Shown here piece after piece: positions 21,342-32,349 of a stretch of DNA of 64,000 nt. Made by a program: the position numbers and the translations under genes. Every line of letters starts with the position of its first letter. Position 1 is the first letter of the stretch. Source of the DNA: Vitis vinifera (lineage: Eukaryota > Streptophyta > Magnoliopsida > Vitales > Vitaceae); assembly GCF_030704535.1 (NCBI RefSeq), contig NC_081812.1:19562501-19626500 (forward strand), written 5' to 3'. Below the pieces are notes generated by a model that was not told where the DNA came from, made no database searches, and saw only the letters and a list, made by a program, of their open reading frames with translations.

Positions 21342-23213
21342 AAAAGAGAAAACCTAATAAACTTTGAATCAAATTAGAAATCATATCCGACTAAAAAACA
21401 ATTTAAAAATTTAAAAAAGATTTGAAAAAATTATCTTTTCTAAATTCTCAATTTGATTCATTTTCTAAATTAATTTTATTATTTGAAAAGCTTTTTATTT
21501 TTAAATTCTCAATTTATTTATTTTTTTCAAATTGATTCCTAATTTTCATAATTCCACTTTTTGGGATGTTTGGTAGATGGGAATAGGGAGTGAGAATAGA
21601 CATCTCATTCATTTTCTTCCTTATTCCTATGTTAATAACCTAAATTTATTATTTTATCCTCTTATCTCATTCTTCAAACCCGATATTTATCTTCTGATTT
21701 AAAAAAAGAATATTTAAAATTTTTTAAGGTTACGGATTTTATCGGATATGATACTTGTTGAAAATTAGAATGAAATTTAAATTCTTTTATTTGGAAATAA
21801 GAAAAACATTTGCTAACTTTGAGAATTTAAATATTATAATATATATATATTTATTTATTTATTTATTTATTTATTTTGGTAAAATATAATTTTATAACTA
21901 CTTAAGCATGATAAATTATTCAAATTTTTAATAAAAATAATAATTGAATATTTGTATATTAGGGTTATATGATTTTTTATGGTTAATTTTTTATTTATTG
22001 AGTATATATATATTTTTAAATTATATGGAATGATATTATTATAATTTTTTTTTTCATTTCCATTCCTATTATTATTAAATATTGGAATTGAAACAAATAA
22101 TCATTCCAATCTTACATTTCTAAGTTCATCCAAATACTAGAAATGAAATCATCAAATTCATTTCTATCCACTAAGAAATATAAATAAAAATAAAATATTC
22201 ATTTTCATTTATTATAAATTTATTTATTTTTATTCATTATCCTCGTTAATTCAATCATATTTACCTATTTAATTCAAGTTGCCGGAGGAAAGTAATCTAA
22301 AACTAGCATGATAGAATAAAATTTTTAACTTAATCTCAATAGCCTACTTCACTAGCACTCTTTTATTTCCTTTTAATCCAAATTTGATTTTCATTTGGTT
22401 TATATTTTTTTAAAACATTAAGTTTGTTTATTTCTTGTTACGTTATTTATTTATTTTTTAAATAGCTTTTATTTATAATATTTTATTTTTAATTATTCTT
22501 TCTATGATATAATTATTTTTTAAAATAAAAATTTTAAAATAATTTATTAAAATGTATTATCAAAAATTTTTTGTTTTAATAAATTATTTGTTAAGAACAA
22601 AAAATAATTTAAAAATAAATTATTTTTTCGTTTTTAAAACCGCCTCTCGGTCTTCCAATGCGTTAAAAAATGGTTGATATTAAGTGTAATTTTTTTAATA
22701 ATATTTTTTATATTTTATAATTTTATAAATTATAAATTTAAAATTAAGAACAGTAATCATATCCCATCATATTTGGAATATTGAAAAAAAAAAAATAGCT
22801 GAGAAGGTGAGTAGAAAGTTATTTCCTTTTCATTGTTAAAATTGAGAAATTGAAATTAATTTGAGTTGGGAGCCAAAAACAATTTCTTCCCCCAATAACA
22901 TCTCATCCACAATTGACAGATTGACACATATTAAATAAAGTTGGTAGGTGCACAAAATTAATTCAGCCAATCAACTTCATCTCTCAACAGCTCGTAATAT
23001 GTCCACGTCTGTATATATATGGTCTATAGGTATATATGATTTGGTAAGGTGGTTTGCACGTAGCAAGTAGTGCTCTTCCACCTCTGTGTACCGTATACGT
23101 GGCCCCGACACTTTGTCATTCGCTTCTTATATATCTATGTTCAAGGGGGCTGTGCCGCTGTGGTCAAATACTTTACCGGTTGCTTACCATTTGTATGCGT
23201 GTCTGAGAGAGAG
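20779..23213. other. AT-rich spacer between the PELOTA-like and Ole e 1-like copies (unit C)
   Basis: Counterpart of 4470-7053. It holds a local direct duplication of about 120-170 bp (roughly 21140-21260 and 21262-21435, sharing AGAGAAAACCTAATAAAC), TA/TACA microsatellites at 21290-21341, a second copy of the MITE-like repeat (about 21555-22245), and the conserved Ole e 1-like promoter from about 22860. About 58 bp near 20998-21056 is present here but absent from unit A. Confidence 0.55.
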
Positions 23214-23810
23214 ATGGCGGCGGCTGCGGTGGTCATGATGATTGCAACATCACTACTACTGATTGGGATTGGGAGCGTCAATGTAGGTGAGGCTTGGGAG
23301 GAAGCCAATGTGATCCATGTGGGTGGGAAAGTGTTGTGCCAAGACTGCACCAAGGGCTGGAATGAATGGGTTAATGGCTCCAACCCCATTAAAGGTACTG
23401 ATTCGTCTCTCTCATTGCTCGTAAGCTGCCTATGATTAGTGGTGGTAATGGCGTAATGTGGTTAATTTGATTGGATTACAGGTTCTAGGGTATCTGTTAC
23501 GTGCATGGATGATAGGAGGAGGGTGATGTACTATGGAAGTGATGAGACTGACGAGGCGGGAAAATACTAGCTGATTGTGGACAAGTACGTTAATGGGAAG
23601 GAAGTGAAAGCCACGGGATGTTGGGTGAGGCTGGTGTCTTCCTCAGATCCTACTTGCAACATTCCCACTGACTTTGCCGGTGGCCGCTCCGGGGTGAAGC
23701 TCCAGCGACCTACATGGATTTATCGGGATCAAACCAAATACACTGTGGATCCATTCTACTATACAACTCCCCTGTGCGATGAACCCGATGAAGAGGAAAG
23801 CAATTACTAA
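23214..23810 (+). pseudogene. Pollen Ole e 1-like/extensin-family gene with internal stop, unit C copy
   Basis: Exon 1 (23214-23394) encodes a signal-peptide-like start and KVLCQDCTKGWNEWV. Exon 2 (23482-23810) continues SRVSVTCMDDRRRVMYYGSD and ends LCDEPDEEESNY with TAA. Cysteine spacing and the secreted N-terminus match the Ole e 1-like family of small cell-wall or extracellular proteins. TAG at 23568-23570 falls after DEAGKY, where family members usually carry an acidic or polar residue before (L/M)IV. Otherwise the frame is intact to the natural end. The identical stop in unit A means it arose before the duplication. The conserved downstream frame suggests that loss is recent or that a truncated product is made. 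Confidence 0.82.
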
Positions 23811-24273
23811 TAGTTTCAATTTCTGCATCTGAATTTTTGTTTTCATATTTTATTTGGTATTGTAATTGTCAATCATCCACATGTTGGAATTATAATTCAA
23901 AATCTCTTCAAATTTAACAAATTTGATGGACTTGTACCAATATTATAAATAAATATTTAATTAAAAGGATTGGATAATATTTTAATGTATTGAAAAATTA
24001 TCTATAAAATCTTATTTTGAAATTTTTATTTAAAAAATGTTTGATGTGAGATGGAAATTAAAAAAATTATTAAAAGATAATTTTGCATGAAAGAGATTAT
24101 ATTTGATGTTTTTAGAGATAACGGAAATTTTTAAAAATTTATATTTTCCACCTACCAACGGCTTTCAGTTGAATCCAAGCCCATTCCCTATAGGCTTTAT
24201 GGCAGGTTTTGGACCAATAGGCGAATTTTACTCCCTACTTTTGAATTGACGGAATCCGTGATTCAATACCTGC

Positions 24274-24279
24274 CACGTG
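24274..24279. promoter_or_regulatory. G-box (CACGTG) upstream of DNAJC28
   Basis: CACGTG core within TGCCACGTGGAA, about 113 bp upstream of the DNAJC28 ATG. G-boxes are bound by plant bZIP and bHLH factors. The site is conserved in the unit A remnant at 8110. Functional role is inferred from motif and position only. Confidence 0.5.
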
Positions 24280-24391
24280 GAACACGGTAGAGTTGGCGAT
24301 GAAGGCCATGGCTATGACTCATAAACCGTGAGAGCTCTGCCCATGCCCAACAGGGGTCTTGCCGTAGCCAGTTGGGTTGCGAGTGAGAAGG

Positions 24392-25479
24392 ATGGCCTCA
24401 TCGCATCTGATTCGGAAATCAATGCTGAACCAGGGTCATCTACTGTACAAAACCAGGTGTGCCTCATTCTCATCGGCTCCCAAGCCGGAGAAGAAAGCTC
24501 CACATCATCTTTCCGCCGTCATCGACGCTGTCAAGGAACGGAAACTCCCTCCAGAACTCCGGGGCCAGCGCAGCTCCCTTAGGTTCGATATCGATTTCTA
24601 TTCTCCCTTTTTTTGGTTGCTCGGAAAATTGAGAAACCCGAATGAGCAAAACAAATCTGAATCATATAGTTTGAATTGGTTTTTATTTCTGAAAATTGAG
24701 AAAATCGAATGGGCAAAATCGAATCGAGTGAGAGAAATAGTTGTGTTAGTCTTTTAGAGGCCATATTTTGGTTGATTTCTAGCAATGAAAAATAAAATAA
24801 ACTCCAAAACTTCGATTTTTCTGTACAATTTCTTCAGGAAAGAAACGGAGCGTTAGGGTTTCTCATTTATTTGGGTATTGAATTGCTGTTTAACAATATA
24901 TTGAAGGCCGTTTACAAGAAAAAATCGAGTTGATACATGAATCATGAATGTTTATGATTTGGACAGATCAGAAACTGACATCATCAACATTGCGGAGCAA
25001 AGAATATGGCAATCCATGAAAGAAGGGCAGTTCGAGAACTTACCAGGAAAAGGAAAACCTCTGGACCTGAGCGACAATCCTCATGCAGACCCCGCTGAAG
25101 ATACCTTGTATAGGATTCTCTCTAAGAATGGATGTGCCCCTGAATGGGTTGAACTCAATAAAGAGATACGGACGCAAGTTAATGGATGGCGGTCGGCATT
25201 GAAGAAAGCATGGGCAAATAGATGCAATCAAAGCGACTCCCAATGGATTGAGTCTTGTAAGGCTTTGAAACTGCAAATGTCTGATATAAACAACAAGGTG
25301 AACCATTCAAGTTCCATTGCGTGAATTGTGACCTCGTCATCCCAATTCAAATACGTGTTAGATGATCTAATGGAGGTTACAAACTGCAGGTTTTTCGATA
25401 TAATCTCATTGTTCCCTTCGGCCGCCAGATGTTCGGACTCAAGTGGGAGAAAGAAGTAGCTCGCCTAGAAGAACAATGA
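24392..25479 (+). CDS. DnaJ homolog subfamily C member 28-like protein (DUF1992), 3 exons
   Basis: Exons 24392-24582, 24967-25297 and 25390-25479 give 203 residues. The N-terminus MASSHLIRKSMLNQGHLLY is basic and hydroxyl-rich, which suits an organelle transit peptide. The DUF1992 domain occupies about residues 66-135, with the signature INIAEQRIWQSMKEGQFENL followed by PGKGKPLDL and DTLYRILSKNGCAPEW. The C-terminus reads VPFGRQMFGLKWEKEV. No J-domain is present, as usual in the plant members of this family, so the DnaJ name is by homology only and biochemical function is unknown. The gene exists once; the unit A copy was deleted. Confidence 0.9.
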
Positions 25480-25913
25480 AACTCCCTCAGACACATGATA
25501 TGAGAAGCAATGCTAATACATTAGTCGTCCATTTTTATTTTTTTTTAATATTTTGGTAATCTTGTATCAAATGTTGATTTATAGGACCTAATACACACAT
25601 GCTTGCTATAAAGTATAAACTAAACCTTTCCCATGCTGCATATCTTCTCCTATGCAGCAATATTGGAATAAATCCTTAAGAACATTAAGGAGTACAACTA
25701 TGAAGTTTTTTGCCTTTATTTTATTTTATCTATTTTTTAATTTACTCAACTTCTTTTTCCTTTGTAAACAGTGTTCAAGACTAACTCCTTTCTTAGAAAC
25801 AATGCATGTCCCTTCTAATTTTGTCAGCCATCAAGCTGCTTAGGGTTCTAAGAGAAAAAGAGAGGGAGAAAAAAAGGAATAATTTTATCAGCCATCAAGA
25901 TTTTTTAGGGTTC

Positions 25914-25954
<41 letters not shown>

Positions 25955-26236
25955 CACCAGACATCCATCTGGTGCGCGAGGCATATGGCTTGGAAATCAG
26001 TAGTTTGGCTCCAGCTTTAAATGTGTGGCGTTATTCATGTCAAGGGGCAAATTGCACATGTAGCATATTTTGGAGAAAAGCTGAAAAAATTATCAAAACC
26101 AGAATACAAGGCACGATAAGACAAGACAAACAATACACATGAGAGTTGTAATTTCAACAAATTATACTGTTTTGAGACCTATGGAATAAAGAAGCAATCC
26201 TTCACAGTATACATCTTATTAAGCAGAGCTGAGCTA
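25480..26236. repeat. Spacer with short direct duplication and (GA)n microsatellite
   Basis: The intergenic stretch lies between the convergent DNAJC28 and VPS37 genes. Around 25826-25866 and 25888-25920 a TCAGCCATCAAG...TTAGGGTTCTAAGAGA block is repeated, ending in a pure GA run at about 25917-25949. The GA run probably expanded from the second block's AGAGA tail. No gene is seen. Confidence 0.75.
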
Positions 26237-29200
26237 TCATCCGGTTGAAGATGTCTTGGCTGCCAGATGCGTGAGCGCTCGCCTGTGGTAAGTAGTTCGG
26301 AGCCTCTTGTATTTCTGAACAAAAGCCCCAAGATCCATCTCTCTATCAAGAAGCTGCCTATGCAGAGTTTCAGATTCCTCCTCTGTTTTGTTCATAGTTT
26401 CTGCGAACCACAGATATTGTTCAGGTCATCATCAGAGTCATGTTATTTTCATTATTATAGCATCATTGACATTATCACAATGGTGATTGTTACCAATTTC
26501 ATAATCACAACTATAATTATTACCTTGAAGCCTGTGGAGCAAGCATGCAGGGGAGTAGAACTTTAAGATCTCTTCTTTCTGTCTCTCCAGTTCATTTAAT
26601 TTCTCCTGTGCAGCAGCTAACTCTGTTGTCCGGATTATTCTGCACTGTGGCCATGAAAACACAGAAAGGAAATGTCTAACCAACAGCATTCCAATTTTAA
26701 GCTTAGTAAAAAAAGGGTTCAAATCCTTACCTGATTTCTCAGTTCCACTATCTGTGGTTCCTTCTCCAAGTTCTCTCCTGGTTAGTAAAGAAAACACCAC
26801 CATACCATAGGTGAATCAACTACATATTAGATAAACCATAATATAACAACAAAAAGGTAAGCCAAGAACTCACTCGCAAGTTGCAGAGTTTCCTTCCGAA
26901 GTTCATCTCTTAGCTGATGATAATTATACAAATGACAGCAAAAGGAAACAGTTAGAAACAGTAGCTGAACTTAAACTTGAGAAATAAAGCGAGCCCATAT
27001 TTCAAAAGAAGATCATTTGTGCACATTAAGTAGTCCTACAGTCTTGCATACAATCAGGATAGTCATGCAAGCAATCACATCATCATAAAATAATAAATTT
27101 ATTTATTTTTATCATAAAATAATAAATTTATAACCATGTATCTTTTTTCCTTATATAAAAAATGGGCATGTGGATGCATACTACAGTAAGAACTAAGCTC
27201 CATTGGTGATCTAGAGAATTTTTTCTAATGTATAAGTCCATGGAATGTACAACCTGGGTGATTATACCATAATTGGAGTGTGTATAACCTATGACCATCC
27301 CCTGCACGATATTATTGTGCCTTGGTTTATTACATAAATATCTGAAAATATTAAATACTCCAAAGGAGAAAACAGATTGATAATGGTCACACACATATAT
27401 TATATTAATAAACTAACATTTAACAACAAATAAGTTTCCTCCCAAATACCAGGTTTTTTTTTCCCATATGAGGCAATGATACTAAAATATAAAACAGAAC
27501 CTAACTAAAGACTGATTAGAGAAATGTCAATGGATAACAAGGCCGCAATATTTATTACTGATTTCCCTTGGCCACTTAATTGGGTAACTGTAGATCTTCA
27601 AAATTTACTAGCTGAGTACAGTCATAATAATTATGCTTGCATCATAATTTTGTTGGGTTCCTTTTTCTTTTCTGTCTCCAACGGTTTCCACATCTTACAT
27701 TTCCTTCTAAAGGGCTATGAATCTTAAAGCATAAGGAGCTTGAATGTTTCTATTATTTGTTTCTGATAAATTGTGATTCATCTTTATCTAAGTACAGAGC
27801 TTTGATGCAATGAAAATTTTATTTAAAACACAAAACCAAGAATCTTAGAAAGAAGCCCAAATGAAGAGAAAAAATGAAAATGAAAAGATGGACATGAGTA
27901 TATATATTAATCAAACCAGCTAGTGAGCTGGTACTCCCTTATAAGAAAACTACACTGGCAAAAAACAACTCAGAAGAAAGTGTCATTCATCACCATGGTA
28001 TCACCATTTGTAACCTACAGGTATGACCTATCTTCCCTTCAGAGGAAATTCAGGATTCAGCCCTTGTGCAAGTGGGAGAGCAGGAGCTCCCTCATACATA
28101 GACCTTGGGGCTCTCATCAAAGGCAAGCATTGTGTGTCTAAAGCAATTATCCAGTCCAGATATAACCTTAATTTTTAAGAGGAGGGTTATAGAGAGTTTG
28201 GTGGCAACAAACCATGTAAGCTGAGTTGTATAGAAAGCAAGGTGGTTTGCAAGAATTCTAAAGTAATAAGATTAGGTGAATGTAGATGGCAGAAAACAAC
28301 ATTCCAAACTTACATTGTTTTGAATTTTAACTTGATCAAGTGAAAGTAACAATTGGTTGTATGCATCCTTGTCAGATAAAAGCTTTCGTAACTCATCGAT
28401 GCTAAAAGAATTGAATAAAATAAGAGAGTTGTCAGCAACTGTTAAAGAGCATAAAAAATCTATGTTAACTTGATAATAATTCTTCCTACTCCTAAAGCTA
28501 GTTAAATGAATGCTATTCAGTATAATGCGGTAATGAACTCAATGCAAGTATGACAAAACATAATAAATAAGAAAGATAGAGCATAAAAATATTTTTTGGA
28601 AGCAAGGTGATTTTCTCACCACTTTCTAAATCTAAGAATAATGACATCAAGGTTTGAAAATTTTTATGATCAATTCTCAATGTTGCATCCTCCCTCCATA
28701 ATGTATGCCAAATACTGGGAAAACAAAGCAGCCACCCATGAGCCATGACTGACACGCACACCATTAGATGGGTAGGGAAACCTACACTGCTGATTATGTA
28801 TTTGAAACTGATGTAATCCTCCACAATTTCTCTAGATCAGGAAACGGATACACAGAATATGTGAAAGGCCTCATTTTAGTAGGGAATATGCTTTTGGCCA
28901 CCTTACCCAATTGCCCCATTTTACAGATGTATCATAAAAATGTAATCAAGTTTTGAAAAGAAAAAGCATGAAGAGGAAAAATAAAATGTCTTCAATACCA
29001 TATTTCAATAACAAAATGGAGTCCAACCCCGGTATTTTACCTCTTATCCTTTAACAGAACAATCATGCCAGCAGCTTCAGCAGGAGAAACATGTGATGGA
29101 GACTGGGGTCGATCAGAAGGCCTTTGCAGACTGAAGCTACTAGAAGTGCTACTACTTGGTGTTGAAGGGCGTGAGGAACTTGGAGAGGTAACTACTGACG

Positions 29201-30479
29201 GAGGATACCAAGACTGTCCAGAAATATCCTGTGGCCGTGGCTGAGGTTGTTGCTCTTGTGATCCCCTGATAAGTGAAGACTGTTAGTATATTGGTCCAGA
29301 AACAAACTGAAATAGTGCAATGGATATGGTACGAAAACAAATATCATCAAGCTTATTGATCTGCCTTTATAAATTCACTTGGTTACAAAAGTATACATAG
29401 TCAACATGGCATCACCTAGGCATACAAGATTAAATAAACAAATGCTAAAAGATGAGTACTTGCTAATAAGTTACACTGGGAGCAGTATATTTGTCTTTAT
29501 AAGAAAGAAAAGCATTCATTACAGAGGAGAAGAACAATTCCCCTGAATATTGGTTGATTTTGTAAAAAAATATGCAGTGTTTTTGTGAGAGATGGCTTCA
29601 ATAAGAAGAGGCGAGGCAAAGTCAAGTCTATTTCATATTGCAAAGATTGAACAAATGATCAATTATATTAAGCCAATTAAGATGTAGCAAATGCAAGCAA
29701 AAGAAGTTCTTTCTAACATGAGAAGCAAAGATGCAAAGAGACTAGTAATTATCACCACCACCAAGATGTTAAAATTTTTTCTATCAAGTAAACCTTTTCT
29801 TAAAAAAAAATGTCAGCTGTGATTATACCATTATCTAAAGTTTTAATATGAAGTGCAGGTTAGAATATGTCAACTTAAGGACAAGGACCACTAGCCCAGT
29901 TATTATAATCTGTAGTTTCTCATTATTTTAGATACCAGCCTTGTGTAGTACCAAACTTTCCCCTTTCTTAAATCATGGTCCATTTTAGAACTAAATTTTG
30001 ATTACCGGTAATACTCATCAACTCACCAATCATGCTCTTGTAACTTATTCTTATGCAACTATGAGTGATTATCACCCAGTGGATTACCAAAGAGCTAACA
30101 ATTAGTAAACAAATGTCAATTTTGAGTCCAACCACAAAATGTTTTCAGGGCCTAATTCCAAAATTTATAGAGTATATACAGCATCCAAAATAAAAAATTT
30201 CTACATGTGAACAAGAGCAAATAAGGATGAGCAAAGACGAAAGTAGGTTCATTAAACGCTATTCCAGATTCAATACCCGGAAGCACGAAGTTTATCATCG
30301 ATACATCGATCGATTTCGCTAATAAGAAAATAGAAAGCCCTAAAATTCAAAATTGCATCCGGATTCAAGAAATGAAGAAAGAATTAAAGGCTATGTGACT
30401 AATAAAACCCTAAATCGCGCAAGGATTAAAATAGATAGAAAGAGGAATGGAGATAGCAATACCAGAAAGACTTGAACAT
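26237..30479 (-). CDS. VPS37: Vacuolar protein sorting-associated protein 37 homolog (ESCRT-I), 7 exons
   Basis: Minus-strand exons 30463-30479, 29041-29265, 28314-28401, 26874-26913, 26731-26777, 26524-26644 and 26237-26400 join to 233 residues. The protein starts MFKSFWGSQEQQPQPRPQD, has a Ser/Pro-rich linker, then the Mod(r) domain (about residues 80-225) with KDKSIDELRKLLSDKDAYNQ, CRIIRTTELAAAQEKLNELE and KYKRLRTTYHRRALTHL. VPS37 is a coiled-coil subunit of ESCRT-I, which acts with VPS23/ELC and VPS28 at endosomes to sort ubiquitinated cargo into multivesicular bodies. The first coding exon is only 17 nt and is followed by a 1.2 kb intron. The segmental duplication boundary falls inside intron 3, at about 28142, so this single gene remained whole. 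Confidence 0.96.
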
Positions 30480-32349
30480 GGCGAAGAGAATCGGTGGATC
30501 GTGTTATTAGTCAACGATAAGAAAAAATCCAAACCCAAGAGAAAGGCCTCTGTTGAAAAGAGAAGCGAGGAGAAACGCAAGGCAATAAGAAGATCGCCTC
30601 CGTCTCTCTCTTTCTGGAAATTATTTTGGTTCGTCTACGAGTCTCCGTCTCCGGTTTTGTTAGTTTTTCAACAAGAGGGCAAGGCCGATGGTTGCATCAT
30701 CGCCTCGTGTGGGACCCGTGGCGTGTTACTATTGGTGAAAGTCCGCCCAAGGAAGCAGCTAAGCAATGGGGGAGAACTTGCTTTTGTTTCCACCCCTTCG
30801 TTGTTAATCGGTGCAAGTTTTCTTTAATATAAGATATGATTTTATTTCCCTTAATGGAATTACTCCCGTTGTAAGTCAATTTCAGAACATATTATATACT
30901 TTAATTATAAATTTTTTAACATTTTGTCTTCCAAAGCTTAGCCGACATAAAATCCATTTCTATCCTGACATAAACTAACTAGAAAACTTTCTAATATTAA
31001 TCATAAATTAAACTTAGATGATGCTAAGGTAACGTCCGTCATTTGAAGATTTCCATCCTTGCTATAAATCTACTAACTTTTACGAGTTTTGAGCAAAAAT
31101 AATGTATTGGGAAAAAAAAAATTCACAAATTAAGGTTTGTTTGATAACTGTTTTCGAAAATAGTTAGAGAAATAATTTTTGAAAACCGTTTTTGAAAACT
31201 ATTTTGATATTTTGTAAAATAAAAGTCTATTTGAGAATTTAAAATATTTTAAACCTATTTTTAAATATGTTTTAAAAATAATTTTTATATCTAATCATTT
31301 TACACATTTGTATAATTATTTTCTAAAATAACTCTTAAAATACAAATAAAAATAATTAAAAGATATTATTAAAAAACGACTCGTTTTAAAGGGACTTGTA
31401 CGACTTTGAAACACATCTATTTAATTAAGAGGAGCTTATATTTATATAACGATATGAATTTTCCTTTATTTAATGTGGGACATCACATTCCTCATGCAGA
31501 CATAACGTTTTTATTATATCCCATGAGATTATGAGATTAAATAGATAAATACCTTTTATGAGACTAAACAAAATTTTCACAATAAGATTTTTTTTTAAAT
31601 TTTTTGTTGTGAAGAATAGAATTTTTTTTTTTTGTGAAAACGGTTGCCAAATATGTCCTAAACCTTCTATCAAAATAATTCCCAATCTAACGTGTCTCAA
31701 CCACTTCCACATGCGGGTTTTTTTTTTTATTTTTTTCGTCACAAATTAAATAACTATGGTTTTGAATGATGATTAGCCGTTTTCTTCTCTAATCCTGTCA
31801 TCGGCGGTCTCCATGGTCCAAATAATAAACTGAAGTTGTTTGGAATATATCAATCTTCAGTACATATTATGGGTAATTTGATTGTGGATTGGCTTTTGTT
31901 TGAACATTTATCTTATTTATTCATAAAAAAAAAGGAAAAAATTGAAAAGAGAGGAAAAGAAATTAGTTGTTGACAAGAAACCACGAGGGTTAACCAATCT
32001 TGAAACTACCTGCTCTGAATCCCATTGGATGAATTTCAGTAAGAGGCTATACAGGGACTGTGGATGACTGTTACCGTTGCGTTTGCTTATTGCTTTGCAC
32101 TGTTTTCGGTTTCATGACCCAGAAAGGAGAAAGGATGAAGTGAACAAATTTGGAAGAATTTTATTTAAGTAGAATTTGGACTCCTTCAAATGGAAAAGGA
32201 AAAGGATCAAAGAAATGCAAATTATAAACGATTTGATTTCGTCACATTTCTCTCTAATAACTTCCCCTAATTGCGTCTTGCTTATGGCTCTAGCATTCAA
32301 GTACCTGTCATTACATTCTCTTGCAGTATATATCTCTGCAGTTTATACC
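30480..32349. other. VPS37 upstream region and spacer to SCPL51
   Basis: 30480-30700 is probably the VPS37 5' UTR and promoter. The 126-codon frame at 30447-30827 runs antisense to it, is basic and low-complexity, and has no family match. 31130-31390 resembles an AT-rich hAT-type MITE start (GGTTTGTTTGATAACTGTTT) without a recognisable far end. 31447-31760 has no recognisable gene. Confidence 0.5.

Noticed and set aside
26716-26727. GGTTCAAATCC resembling a tRNA B box
   Set aside because: It sits at a VPS37 intron-exon boundary with no A box or cloverleaf around it.
30447-30827. 126-codon frame antisense to the VPS37 5' region
   Set aside because: It overlaps the VPS37 first exon and upstream region on the other strand, has biased basic composition and no recognisable family.
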